64,000 nucleotides of DNA from positions 186,001-250,000 of the forward strand of contig CP029329.1 of NCBI GenBank assembly GCA_003129525.1, read 5' to 3'. The notes beneath the pieces were generated by a model that saw nothing but the letters and a program-made list of their open reading frames with translations, had not been told where the DNA came from and did no database searches. Both the position numbers and the translations under genes were made by a program. This DNA comes from Clostridium beijerinckii (GTDB lineage: Bacteria; Bacillota; Clostridia; Clostridiales; Clostridiaceae). Shown piece after piece: positions 25,275 to 34,408 of this stretch; position 1 is the first letter of the stretch, and each line of letters starts with the position of its first letter.

Positions 25275-25994
25275 TTAGTCAAATGGTGGACAATTTTTAT
25301 CATTCTTATCTATTTCATTAACAAAAATTTTCACTCTTCTTCCTAAGGCATTTATAATATCTTCAACTTCATCATTCATTTTATAACTTAAACTTAAGGC
25401 ATGCCTAATTTCTTTCCTATCTCCAAATGTATTGGCTTGTATATTCACTGCAGCACTAGTCATATTAGAAACTGAAAAAGCAATAATATTTAAAGCATCT
25501 AAAAGAGGTCTTAATTGTCTTGTAAAATAAATTTCAGTTAAATTATCAACTCTAAGAGAATTAATATTATCTCTAATCAAAGTTATACCAATGAGAGTTT
25601 CACTTAAATTTTTAATATTATTTAAAAGTTCTTGTTGCTTTGCTTTTATTTCCTCATAACAGTCATTAGTTTCATTAATACTATCAGAATTAGATTCCGT
25701 TGTACTTTCATTGGTATTTGTATCACTAGTTTGTGATTCAGTATCCGATGAAGTTTTAGATGTACTTGGGGAAAAAGGATAATTTAAATCATCTGCAAGA
25801 GGTCTTTCTTGTTTAGTATGTATATCGCTATCATTTTCTAAATTATCTTGTGAAGTAGTTTCATAAATCCCTTCATATTTTTCGTTTTGTGAATTTTTTT
25901 CTTCTTTTTGAGATGTATTCACTTTACTATTCTTTTCTCTGCACTTCTTTGATTTACTTTTTTTAGAACCGCCCTTATACTTTCGCTTTCCCAT
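25275..25994 (-). CDS. Unknown protein, basic/low-complexity N-terminus and helical C-terminus
   Basis: I do not recognise this 239-aa protein. Residues 1-30 are strongly basic (MGKRKYKGGSKKSKSKKC). Residues 30-115 are a disordered Ser/Thr/Asn/Asp/Glu stretch, and 115-235 are predicted helical (YEEIKAKQQELLNNIKNL..., LRPLLDALNIIAFSVSNM). It has no signal peptide or membrane helix. Composition is compatible with a nucleic-acid-, spore- or surface-associated protein, but nothing decides. It sits between hflX and the nucleotidyltransferase gene and has its own terminator. Confidence 0.7.
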   Translation of the reverse strand: MGKRKYKGGSKKSKSKKCREKNSKVNTSQKEEKNSQNEKYEGIYETTSQDNLENDSDIHTKQERPLADDLNYPFSPSTSKTSSDTESQTSDTNTNESTTESNSDSINETNDCYEEIKAKQQELLNNIKNLSETLIGITLIRDNINSLRVDNLTEIYFTRQLRPLLDALNIIAFSVSNMTSAAVNIQANTFGDRKEIRHALSLSYKMNDEVEDIINALGRRVKIFVNEIDKNDKNCPPFD

Positions 25995-26049
25995 AGTTAT
26001 ACAGTCCTTAATTAATTCTCATATTTAATATATTAATCAAAATATTTAA

Positions 26050-27840
26050 TTATTCTTGTATAACATAATCTTGAGTCTTGTTATATACCTCATCATCTAC
26101 TTCAACTAGCATATACGTACCTTCATCTTTATAATCTTCTTCAATTATTCTAGCATTTCTATGTAAAAATGATTGAACATCACCTTTTTCATAAGGTATT
26201 AAGTACTCTACTTTTCTGTAATTATAAGGTAATTTTTCTTCTATTAAATTTAAAAATTCTTCTAAATTAGTTCCTTCTTTAGCTGAGACTTCTATTACTT
26301 GTGTTTCATCTATGGCTTCTTTTATTATTGCTATTTGTTCTTCACTTGCTTTATCTATTTTATTTAAAACTAATATCATTTCTTTATTTACTACACCAAG
26401 CTCATTTAAAACTTCATTTACAGCTATGTACTGTTCTACAGCAGTGTCTGAAGATGTATCTATTACATGACATAAAAGATCTGAAAATATTACTTCTTCT
26501 AATGTTGACTTAAATGCTTCTACTAGCTCATGAGGTAACTTTCTTACAAATCCAACTGTATCTGTAAGAGTTATTAATCCCTTCTTGTTCAATGTTATTG
26601 CTCTTGTTGTTGAATCTAATGTTGCAAAAAGCATATCTGCTTCAAATACTTTTTCCTTTATTTTATTTTCTTTTTTTGCAGCCAAATCGCAAAGTGCATT
26701 TCTCAAAGTAGATTTTCCTGCATTAGTATATCCAACTAAAGATACTTGAGGAATATTTTCTTTATTTCTTTTTTCTCTTTGAACTTCCCTAGTCTTTTTG
26801 ATTTTTTTAAGTTCATCTTTTAAGTCATATACTGTTTCCATTATATGTCTTCTATCTGTTTCAAGTTTCTTTTCTCCAGGACCTCTCGTACCTATTCCGC
26901 CACCTGTTCTAGATAATACTGTCCCTAGTCCTTTTAATCTGCTTAATCTATATTTAAGTTGAGCTAGTTCTACTTGTATTTTAGCTTCCTTTGTCTTAGC
27001 TCTAGTTGCGAATATTTCTAGTATTAAAGTAGTTCTATCAATTACTTTTGCACCTATTGCTGCTTCTAAATTCCTAACTTGAGAACCTGAAAGCTCATCA
27101 TCAAATATTATTACATTTGCTCTTTCTGTTTGTCTCATAGATGCAATTTCTAGAACTTTACCCTTACCTATAAAATACGCCGCATCAATTTTATGTCTAC
27201 TTTGAAATACTGTATTTAAAACAGGTACATTACAAGCTTCTGAAAGTTCCTTCAATTCTTCTAAACTTTCTTTTGTATCAGAACCAACTAATATTGCTTT
27301 TTCTTCTGTTTCTTCTATAACATCATTGGTTTTAATTAAATTCTCTATAAATCTTATTTTGTCTATTATATTTATGGATGTTATTTCTTCTAATGAAAGA
27401 TTACTTTTTTCTTCAAATTCCAATTTATTATTATACAAAGTAAGCATTCCTAGTGAAAAGTCTATTATTTTTCCATCTATTATTGCTACTGACACAATTG
27501 CATCTAATTTTAGTTTTAAAAGTGCTGTTAAATCCAAAGCAGAAAGATTACAATAACCATTTGGATGGGTATGAATTACTCTAATTCCTGATAATCTTTT
27601 TTCCTCTATATCTATTATTGGGACTTCAACTGATGTTGAATCTCCAATTGCAACAGACGTAACATTACCTTTTCTATTTATTCCTACACTTACTTCTCTT
27701 TCAATGAAACTAGAAACTCTAGAAATTATATTTAAAATTTCTATGTCACAGACTTCATCTTTTAAATTTTTAATAGCATAAATACTCTCTAATTCATCTA
27801 TTATAGATTTTCTTATTCCTTCAATATTTCCATATATCAT
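26050..27840 (-). CDS. hflX: GTPase HflX with N-terminal JAMM-like extension
   Basis: HflX is a ribosome-associated GTPase that splits stalled 70S ribosomes. The 596-aa protein is ~170 residues longer than E. coli HflX. From ~195 it has the HflX N-domain and glycine-rich linker (GTGGGIGTRGPGEKKLETDR-like region at ~310-330). The G domain follows: G1 GYTNAGKST (~367), G3 DTVGF and G4 NKID. Residues 1-190 form an extra domain whose centre reads IRVIHTHPNGYCNLSALDL (~85-103). This matches the HxHx7Sx2D metal motif of JAB/JAMM peptidases, with an upstream Glu in FIEREVSVG. The start has GTGAGGTGTTTAT before ATG. Confidence 0.93.
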   Translation of the reverse strand: MIYGNIEGIRKSIIDELESIYAIKNLKDEVCDIEILNIISRVSSFIEREVSVGINRKGNVTSVAIGDSTSVEVPIIDIEEKRLSGIRVIHTHPNGYCNLSALDLTALLKLKLDAIVSVAIIDGKIIDFSLGMLTLYNNKLEFEEKSNLSLEEITSINIIDKIRFIENLIKTNDVIEETEEKAILVGSDTKESLEELKELSEACNVPVLNTVFQSRHKIDAAYFIGKGKVLEIASMRQTERANVIIFDDELSGSQVRNLEAAIGAKVIDRTTLILEIFATRAKTKEAKIQVELAQLKYRLSRLKGLGTVLSRTGGGIGTRGPGEKKLETDRRHIMETVYDLKDELKKIKKTREVQREKRNKENIPQVSLVGYTNAGKSTLRNALCDLAAKKENKIKEKVFEADMLFATLDSTTRAITLNKKGLITLTDTVGFVRKLPHELVEAFKSTLEEVIFSDLLCHVIDTSSDTAVEQYIAVNEVLNELGVVNKEMILVLNKIDKASEEQIAIIKEAIDETQVIEVSAKEGTNLEEFLNLIEEKLPYNYRKVEYLIPYEKGDVQSFLHRNARIIEEDYKDEGTYMLVEVDDEVYNKTQDYVIQE

Positions 27841-27913
27841 ATAAACACCTCACATAAGTTATCTTGACAACTTTAATATAATTTTATACTATTAATTCAT
27901 TAATTACAACTTA

Positions 27914-28027
27914 TTCACTTCTCAATGCACAATTTTGGAACAAGTTACTCAGTAACTTGAAATATATATCTAGAATAAATCTTGTAAAGATTTATTCTTT
28001 AGTTATGCATCGTGAACTGTAGATTAT
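27914..28027. repeat. Palindromic intergenic element, family D
   Basis: Imperfect inverted ends (CAATGCACAATT..., ...ATGCATCGTGAACTGTAG) surround GGAACAAGTTACTCAGTAAC and AAATCTTGTAAAGATTTATTC. It is the same family as the 22.4 and 49.7 kb copies and lies between the divergent hflX and hpt genes. Confidence 0.7.
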
Positions 28028-28076
28028 AAGTAAGCTGTGCGAATTATAAATAAATATAAAAGGAGTTTTAGAAACA

Positions 28077-28598
28077 ATGGAAGATAAAAAACGTAATATT
28101 CTTTTTTCTAAAGAACAAATCAATTCTAGAATAGAGGAACTCGGTAAAGTTATTTCTGAAGATTATAAAGGTAAAAATCTTTATGTCTTATCTTTACTTC
28201 GTGGAAGTTTTGTATATGCTGCTGATTTAGTTAGAGCTATAGATTTAAATGTAAAGATTGGATTTATGACTACATCAAGCTATGATAATTGTGAAATTTC
28301 TTCAGGATGCGTTAAGGTAGTTAATGATATTTCTGACAACATTGAAGGATGGGACGTTCTTATAGTTGATGATATTGTTGATACTGGTTACACTATGAAT
28401 TTTGTTTTTAATCATGTAAAAAATTTAAATCCTGCTTCTGTCAAGATTTGTGTTCTTCTTGATAAGCCGTCACGAAGAAAAATTGAGATAAAGCCAGATT
28501 ATTGTTGTTTTGAAATTGAAGATTTATTTGTAGTTGGATATGGATTGAATTATGGTGATTTCTATAGAAATGTACCTTATGTATTTAATTGGGAATAA
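28077..28598 (+). CDS. hpt: Hypoxanthine phosphoribosyltransferase
   Basis: The 173-aa purine salvage enzyme carries the PRPP-binding loop DVLIVDDIVDTGYTM (~99-113), the early PPi loop LSLLRGSFVYAADL (~37-50) and the flexible-loop region MTTSSY. It converts hypoxanthine/guanine and PRPP to IMP/GMP. The ATG is preceded by AAAAGGAGTTTTAGAAACA. A strong terminator follows, so it is monocistronic. Confidence 0.93.
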   Translation: MEDKKRNILFSKEQINSRIEELGKVISEDYKGKNLYVLSLLRGSFVYAADLVRAIDLNVKIGFMTTSSYDNCEISSGCVKVVNDISDNIEGWDVLIVDDIVDTGYTMNFVFNHVKNLNPASVKICVLLDKPSRRKIEIKPDYCCFEIEDLFVVGYGLNYGDFYRNVPYVFNWE

Positions 28599-28627
28599 AA
28601 AGAAGCCTGAGGGCTTCTTTTTTTTAT
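28599..28627 (+). terminator. Terminator after hpt
   Basis: Stem AGAAGCC/GGCTTCT with loop TGAG and a T8 run immediately after the hpt stop. Confidence 0.95.
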
Positions 28628-28787
28628 GATCAATTTTCAATTCCCAATTGTCAATGAGGGCGTAAATCTCCAAAGAAAAAACAAGTTTCCAAAAGTGATG
28701 TTCCAAATTTTATATTTGGCTAGCAGAACTTTCTCTGTGAGCTTTCTTCATAAATTGATTATTGACAATTGAGCATTGATCATTTTG
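28627..28787. repeat. Palindromic intergenic element, family D (long form)
   Basis: Termini CAATTTTCAATTCCCAATTG and ATTGACAATTGAGCATTGAT flank a core CCAAATTTTATATTTGG followed by CTAGCAGAACTTTCTCTGTG. The core is also found inverted at 49.7 kb and in part at 54.0 kb. Confidence 0.75.
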
Positions 28788-29450
28788 TTAATTTGCCTTG
28801 TTTTGATCATTGGTAGGAAATCCAAAAGTTGTATTTGGTATTTTTCCAACAATAATTGTATCTGAAACTGGTATTTGTGTGCTTATCTCGATATCTTGAT
28901 TTGTCATTGGTAATTTCAGTCTTATTTTAGCAGTAACATTTAGATATATTTTATGTCTTGTTTGATTAATTCCAGCACTTTCAAATTTTGATTCATAACT
29001 TGTATTAATATTCCCCATAGGCTCTATCTGTGTGGTTATTGTAGGTCCTAGATTATAGAAAACACTTTTATTACTCATCCATCCAAAAGGAACTTTTATA
29101 GTAGAATTATTCATATCACTTAATTCTTTATTACATTCTGTGGCTAATTTAGATGCTATATAATTTAATTTTATAGTATCTGATTGAACTAAAATTATAT
29201 TTCCTTGATTATCCTTTTCTATTTTTATCATTTCATCATATTTAAATTCCTGTGATAGAATATCTACACTTTTTTTGTTTATTATATCTAATGTTTGTGA
29301 TTTTGCCATCATTGTTGCTATTTCTATTATTGACGGCATAACTCTTTTATTAAAGAATCCTATCATTATATTAAAAACAACAATTATAAAAATAATAGCA
29401 ACTATAAATGATATATATTTATGAGATTTACGTTTAGTATAATATTGCAT
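28788..29450 (-). CDS. yunB: Sporulation protein YunB
   Basis: The ~220-aa protein has one N-terminal membrane helix (YISFIVAIIFIIVVFNIMI) and an extracytoplasmic domain. It shows the YunB features NKRVMPSIIEIATMMAKSQT, VPFGWMSNKSVFYNLGP and RHKIYLNVTAKIRLKLP. In Bacillus yunB is expressed in the mother cell during sporulation; the molecular role is unknown. The ATG at 29450 has AAAGGTGTTGATA; an in-frame GTG at 29459 overlaps that ribosome site. Confidence 0.9.
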   Translation of the reverse strand: MQYYTKRKSHKYISFIVAIIFIIVVFNIMIGFFNKRVMPSIIEIATMMAKSQTLDIINKKSVDILSQEFKYDEMIKIEKDNQGNIILVQSDTIKLNYIASKLATECNKELSDMNNSTIKVPFGWMSNKSVFYNLGPTITTQIEPMGNINTSYESKFESAGINQTRHKIYLNVTAKIRLKLPMTNQDIEISTQIPVSDTIIVGKIPNTTFGFPTNDQNKAN

Positions 29451-29530
29451 TATCAACACCTTTATATTGAGTTATTCATTTACTCATATTATAATTATGC
29501 TATAATGGTATAAAATATTATTAAATTTAC

Positions 29531-29698
29531 AAAGTGATTTTTAACTTTAGGTTGAGTTCTATTAATATTAATATAATTTAATCTGCTTGAAGCTTAGAAG
29601 AACTTATAACCTCAAGGGTCACAATGTACCCTCAAGGGGTACCTCGTCCAGGAGCGTGCAATCGTTATATTTTTACGAATGCTAGCTATCGGATAAAC
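29531..29698 (+). repeat. Structured dispersed element, copy 2
   Basis: It runs from AAAGTGATTTTTAACTTTAG through AGAAGAACTTATAACCTCAA, an extra ACCCTCAAGGGGTACC hairpin and GGAGCGTGCAATCG to GCTAGCTATCGGATAAACC. It ends 22 bp before the PBP start codon, so it will be in that gene's 5' leader or promoter region. Confidence 0.85.
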
Positions 29699-29720
29699 CT
29701 TATAATTTTAGGAGGATAAA

Positions 29721-32285
29721 ATGGCAGTTAATAATAACGCAAAAGGAACTAGTAGTACTCCACGAAAGAAAAAGCCAAGAAAGAAAAAAAAATCAAGAAA
29801 AATATTTAAAGGCATATCTTTTGGTTTGCTATTTTGTTTTCTGGCAATTTTTGTAATAGGTGCAGGCTATGGTTTTGCTATTATAAAAACTACACCTCCT
29901 CTAAATGTTGAAGCCGTATTATCATTAAATCAACCTTCAAGCTTATATGATAGCAATGGAGACTTTATGGATAATCTTCATACAGATGAGGAACGTTATG
30001 TTATAGATTCAAAAAAAATACCTACTAACTTAAAAAATGCTTTTGTATCCATAGAAGATGAACGATTCTATTCACACAAAGGAGTAGATATTCAAAGAAT
30101 TTTAGGTGCAGCATTTCTAGATGTAAAGAAAATAATTACTGGGCAAAAAGGCTTACATGGAGCTTCTACATTAACTCAACAATTACTTAAGAATACTATT
30201 TTAACTAATGATGTTTCTTTAGAAAGAAAAATAAAAGAGGCTTATTTATCTATTAATTTAGAAAAAGCATTAACTAAAGATCAAATTTTAACAGCTTATT
30301 TGAACACAATCCCATTAGGCGGTCATGCATATGGAATAGAAGCTGCATCTTTATATTACTTTGGCAAAAGTGCTTCTAACTTATCACTTATTGAATGTGC
30401 ATATCTTGCCGGCATAACTCAAGCTCCAAGCTATTACATGGCTTATAATGAAAATAACCAAAAAGATCCTTCACCATATATTAATAGAACTATTACTGTC
30501 TTAAATCAGATGAACAAGTTTAATTATATTGATGAATCTCAATATAATAAGGCGGTTAATGATGTGAAAAATAACGGATTAGTATTTAAATCAAGTAAAA
30601 AAGACTATAGATTAAACTATGAATGGTTTGTATATCCTGCTGTATCTCAAGTAAAAGCAGATTTAAAAGAAAAATATAATTATACTGATGAAGAAGCATC
30701 AAAATTAATGGTTAATGGTGGTCTTAAAATTTATACATCAATGAACAGACAGCTTCAAGATTTTACTCAAGCTACTTTAGATGATTACAGTAATCTAGGA
30801 ATTAGTAATAAAGAAGCCTATGATAATGATGGTGTTCCTTTATTACAGGCATCTGCTACTATTATGGATTATAGAACAGGCAATGTAATTGCAATGGTTG
30901 GAGGACGTGGTAAACAACAACCACAATCAACCAATAGAGCTTATAATGATTTAAGGCCTATTGGCTCTTCAACTAAACCATTAACAGTATATGGACCTGG
31001 AATAGATCAAAAAATCATAACAGCTGCTACACCTATAGATGATGCTCCATTATCTGAACAGATCGGTAAAAAGTATCCGACTAGTGATGGACCTTATAAT
31101 CCTTTAAATTCTCCCAATGAATACTTAGGGCTCGTTTCTACAAGAGATGCTCTTACTCATTCTAAAAATGTTGATGCTGTTATAACTGAAGATAAGATTG
31201 GATTAAAAACCGGTATCTCTTATGGAGAAAAATTAGGACTAAAATATAATTCTGCCTCTAAGACATCAATTGCAGCTGTTGCATTAGGTCAATTTAATAA
31301 TGATCCTAATGATATAGATGGTGGTAATACTTCTGTCTTAGCCGGAGCATTTGGTACCTTTGGTAATAATGGTATATATACAAAACCTATATTATATACA
31401 AAAGTTATTGATGCGACAGGAAGGACTATACTTGAAAATACTAAGCCTAAACAAAATCAAGTTTTTTCCCCACAAACTTCATATATTCTGTATGATATGT
31501 TAAAGGGTCCAGTAACTGAGTATAATGCTACTGGTGCAAAATGGGGAGATATCCCTGTTGCTGGTAAGACTGGTACTACTTCTAATTCTACTGATTTATG
31601 GTTTTCAGGACTTTCACCGTACCTTTCTGGTTCTGTTTGGGTTGGATATGATAAACCTACAAAACTTCTTGGTAGTTCCAGTGGTTGCGCTGTCATTTGG
31701 GGAAAATTAATGGCTAAAGCACATAATGGTTTAAAGGTAACTGATATAGAAATACCTAATAATATAGCCAAAGTTAATGTTTGCAAGGATTCTGGATTAC
31801 TTCCTAGTTCATTATGTAGCCAAGATTCTAGAGGAAATAGAGTAATTGAAGAATTATTTATTGAAGGAACAGAACCAACAACAACATGCACTACTCACGT
31901 TGTTGCTAATGTAAATATATTGAGTAATAAACTTTCGACACCAGGAACACCTTCTTTCTTGACTAAAAGTGTAGTATTTATAAAAAAGGATAATCCTAAT
32001 CCTATCACAGCAGATTATTCTATGGTTTTACCGTCAGCTTATGACGTTGTAGCTGGAAATTCTGTGCCAGATGTAACTGGAGATTCATCTTCAACAAGTG
32101 TTACTATGAGTCCTCCTATTGTAAATAATCCTACTACACCTGATACTAGTAATGATAACAGTAATAACATTACTAATAGCACTAATGATAAGAAAAATAA
32201 CCATAAGAAAGATAATGCTAACACTCATAATTCTTTAGGTCCTGGTGATATTAATTCTGGAACTGCAGAGCAAACTCTAAATTAA
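29721..32285 (+). CDS. Class A penicillin-binding protein (PBP1A-like)
   Basis: The 854-aa bifunctional peptidoglycan synthase has a very basic cytoplasmic start (KKKPRKKKKSRK) and one membrane helix (~36-58). The GT51 glycosyltransferase follows (~70-250; EDERFYSHKGVD, GASTLTQQLLKN, YLNTIPLGGHAYGIEAAS). The transpeptidase has SSTK (active Ser ~416), SKN (~479) and KTGT (~615). The last ~90 residues are a Ser/Thr/Asn-rich tail. The start has TTTTAGGAGGATAAA. The gene is bracketed by two inverted copies of the structured repeat element. Confidence 0.95.
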   Translation: MAVNNNAKGTSSTPRKKKPRKKKKSRKIFKGISFGLLFCFLAIFVIGAGYGFAIIKTTPPLNVEAVLSLNQPSSLYDSNGDFMDNLHTDEERYVIDSKKIPTNLKNAFVSIEDERFYSHKGVDIQRILGAAFLDVKKIITGQKGLHGASTLTQQLLKNTILTNDVSLERKIKEAYLSINLEKALTKDQILTAYLNTIPLGGHAYGIEAASLYYFGKSASNLSLIECAYLAGITQAPSYYMAYNENNQKDPSPYINRTITVLNQMNKFNYIDESQYNKAVNDVKNNGLVFKSSKKDYRLNYEWFVYPAVSQVKADLKEKYNYTDEEASKLMVNGGLKIYTSMNRQLQDFTQATLDDYSNLGISNKEAYDNDGVPLLQASATIMDYRTGNVIAMVGGRGKQQPQSTNRAYNDLRPIGSSTKPLTVYGPGIDQKIITAATPIDDAPLSEQIGKKYPTSDGPYNPLNSPNEYLGLVSTRDALTHSKNVDAVITEDKIGLKTGISYGEKLGLKYNSASKTSIAAVALGQFNNDPNDIDGGNTSVLAGAFGTFGNNGIYTKPILYTKVIDATGRTILENTKPKQNQVFSPQTSYILYDMLKGPVTEYNATGAKWGDIPVAGKTGTTSNSTDLWFSGLSPYLSGSVWVGYDKPTKLLGSSSGCAVIWGKLMAKAHNGLKVTDIEIPNNIAKVNVCKDSGLLPSSLCSQDSRGNRVIEELFIEGTEPTTTCTTHVVANVNILSNKLSTPGTPSFLTKSVVFIKKDNPNPITADYSMVLPSAYDVVAGNSVPDVTGDSSSTSVTMSPPIVNNPTTPDTSNDNSNNITNSTNDKKNNHKKDNANTHNSLGPGDINSGTAEQTLN

Positions 32286-32302
32286 GAAAGTACTTCATAA
32301 TA

Positions 32303-32344
32303 TAAAAGAGATGATAATCATTACTGATTATCATCTCTTTTATA
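32303..32344 (+). terminator. Terminator after the PBP gene
   Basis: Perfect stem AAAAGAGATGATAATCA / TGATTATCATCTCTTTT with loop TTAC, shortly after the stop codon. Confidence 0.92.
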
Positions 32345-32349
32345 TTAAT

Positions 32350-32565
32350 TTATCTGATAGCTAGCATCCGTAACACTCCCACTATATATGAAACTCCTCT
32401 TCCTAAAATCAGAGGAGTAAGCGATTCACACTAAATCATAGATTTAGGTTCTCTGCTTAACTGGGAGATAACGGCTGCACGCTCCTAGACGGGGTGCCCC
32501 TTGAGGGTATAAGTTCAACTAAGATTCAGATGGGGATCAAATCCCATCTGAATCAAGTTTCACTT
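32350..32565 (-). repeat. Structured dispersed element, copy 3 (longest form)
   Basis: Reading the minus strand: AAGTGAAACTTGATTCAGAT, a GATGGGATTTGATCCCCATC hairpin, TAGTTGAACTTATACCCTCA, GGGGCACCCCGTCTAGGAGC, GTGCAGCCGTTATCTCCCA, about 85 nt with further hairpins, then TGGGAGTGTTACGGATGCTA and GCTATCAGATAAA. The GCAGCCGTTATCTCCCA / TGGGAGTGTTACGGATGC arms pair. The first six bases supply the stop codon of the adjacent 285-aa gene. Confidence 0.88.
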
Positions 32566-33417
32566 GATTATTGCTTCTTTTTCTGCCCCATCTTTTAATA
32601 TATTTAATATATTTCCATTTTCAGAACTCACAAAAATTTTCCAACTAATATTTACATCCTTATCATTTTTACCATCTATATTTACAATATAACAAACTTC
32701 ATATATTTTACTTGCATCCTTATCTATTTTATTATCTGCATAAACTAAATCGGTCTCATTCTTAACAATACCGTCCTTATTAAACTTTTGAAAGTATTCT
32801 AATGCTACCTTTTTAGCTTCTTCATCAGAAAGGTTTATTACAGATTCTTTGCATTCTCTTTGCATCGTTGAATTCGAATATCCATCCAGAAAACCACTTT
32901 CTTTGTCAATATTTAATTTTATCTCATCAAAATAAAATGGATGTCCATCTTTTTGTTTTGTATATATAAATGAATAATAGGGTAAATATTTCGAGTCATC
33001 ATTACTATTAATTGTCTTTAATACTACGTCTCCATTATATATGTTTTCTAAATATTTCTCCGCTAAAATCCTAGCATCCTGTAAATTAAATTTAGTTGTA
33101 TTGGTTGGAATTTCTTTTCTAGCAAAACCAATTACATTATTGTTTTTATCTAAATCTATACCAAAACTTTGAGTTATTATACTTCTATAAACTAGATCGT
33201 TCTGACTATTTAATATTTTAATTCTCTCATATTTTATAGCATCTAACTTTTGTTCAGTACATATTGCATTAATTGAATATAGATTAGTTATAAAGCTTTT
33301 AGATGCTTTAATATCTCGTGAACCAGGTCCAATAAAATTATATAGTATTATAACTATAATTATAAGAAGGAATAATAAAGTAATACTCCCTATAATACTA
33401 GCTTTTTTAAATTTCAT
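32560..33417 (-). CDS. Membrane-anchored PepSY/YcdB-like protein
   Basis: The 285-aa protein has an N-terminal membrane helix (SIIGSITLLFLLIIIVIILY) and an extracytoplasmic region. Two repeats look like PepSY/YcdB units: FNLQDARILAEKYLENIYNG...YSFIYTKQKDGHPFYFDEIK, and NLSDEEAKKVALEYFQKF...SWKIFVSSENGNIL. Related domains occur in germination and protease-inhibitor proteins such as YpeB and YcdB. I cannot assign a role. The last codons read ...ATAATCAAGTGA, and AAGTGA is the start of repeat copy 3, so the original C-terminus may have been cut by that insertion. Confidence 0.65.
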   Translation of the reverse strand: MKFKKASIIGSITLLFLLIIIVIILYNFIGPGSRDIKASKSFITNLYSINAICTEQKLDAIKYERIKILNSQNDLVYRSIITQSFGIDLDKNNNVIGFARKEIPTNTTKFNLQDARILAEKYLENIYNGDVVLKTINSNDDSKYLPYYSFIYTKQKDGHPFYFDEIKLNIDKESGFLDGYSNSTMQRECKESVINLSDEEAKKVALEYFQKFNKDGIVKNETDLVYADNKIDKDASKIYEVCYIVNIDGKNDKDVNISWKIFVSSENGNILNILKDGAEKEAIIK

Positions 33418-33637
33418 TAATAACCTCCTATACTAAGTTCTTATTTTATTATATCATATTTCGACATATTAAAGAAATTAACACGCAAAGATGCATTGTA
33501 TGTTTTGAATACGTTTTAAATATTTAATCTTCCCTAATCCGATTAAGATAAAATATTATATATTCACTTTACTAATAATTTTTCTAAAAAATTCTCATGA
33601 CTTGAATTATTCTTAAATTTAGCTTATTCAAACGTAT

Positions 33638-33687
33638 AAAAATGCTTGTTCTTTAGAATTAAATTATTCCTAGAACAAGCATTTTTA
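33638..33687 (-). terminator. Terminator, probably of ndk
   Basis: Stem AAAAATGCTTGTTCT / AGAACAAGCATTTTT lies in the 388-bp gap 33418-33805, 118 nt after the ndk stop on the minus strand. The rest of the gap shows nothing recognisable. Confidence 0.8.
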
Positions 33688-33805
33688 ATGGATTCCTATA
33701 TATTCTAATTAATAATTTAATATAAAACTTTTGTAGGATTTTTAATAATCCAATTATTGAAATGTATTATCTAAATTAGCACATATATATTTTTATAATT
33801 TATTG

Positions 33806-34225
33806 TTACTTATGATTTTCTACTTCTGGAAACCATAACGCAATTTCTTCTTTTGCGCTTTCTACAGTATCAGATGCATGAACACAGTTTTCTGTTTTAC
33901 TTCTCGCATATCTATGCCTTATAGTTCCTTCAGCAGCATCAGTTGGACTAGTTGCGCCATTAATATGTCTTACTCTCGACACTGCATCTTCACCTTTTAA
34001 AATTATTGCACATAACGGACTTCTTGTTATAAACGTTATAAGTTCTTCATAAAAATCTTTTCCTTTATGTTGACAGTAATGTTTTTCTGCAATTTCTCTC
34101 GTAGCTTGCATAAGTTTTAGTTCTACTATTTTCAATTCATTAGCTTCATAACAGCTTATAATATTTCCTATTATGTTTCTTTCGACTCCATCCGGTTTAA
34201 TTAATACTACGCTTTTTTGAATCAT
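33806..34225 (-). CDS. ndk: Nucleoside diphosphate kinase
   Basis: The 139-aa enzyme balances NTP pools by transferring the γ-phosphate through a histidine. It has the start KSVVLIKPDGVERNIIG, the HINGATSPTDAAEGTIR segment and the active-site motif NCVHASD (His ~117). Length and residues are standard. The ATG is preceded by GGAGGGCTTAAG. Confidence 0.97.
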   Translation of the reverse strand: MIQKSVVLIKPDGVERNIIGNIISCYEANELKIVELKLMQATREIAEKHYCQHKGKDFYEELITFITRSPLCAIILKGEDAVSRVRHINGATSPTDAAEGTIRHRYARSKTENCVHASDTVESAKEEIALWFPEVENHK

Positions 34226-34408
34226 CTTAAGCCCTCCATATAATGTAAATTATTTGATATTATTGCCCACTATATGAATATTATACTAAACATTCTGAAA
34301 ATTTAAAATACTTTTATAACTTTATTCCATATTTATTATATTATGATATAATTTTTTTAGAAATAAAAGTTGAAATTTATGATTCTGAAAGAAATCTGGA
34401 GGATAATA

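Noticed and set aside
31457-31891. 144-codon minus-strand frame inside the PBP gene
   Set aside because: Antisense to the conserved transpeptidase region including KTGT; no ribosome site.
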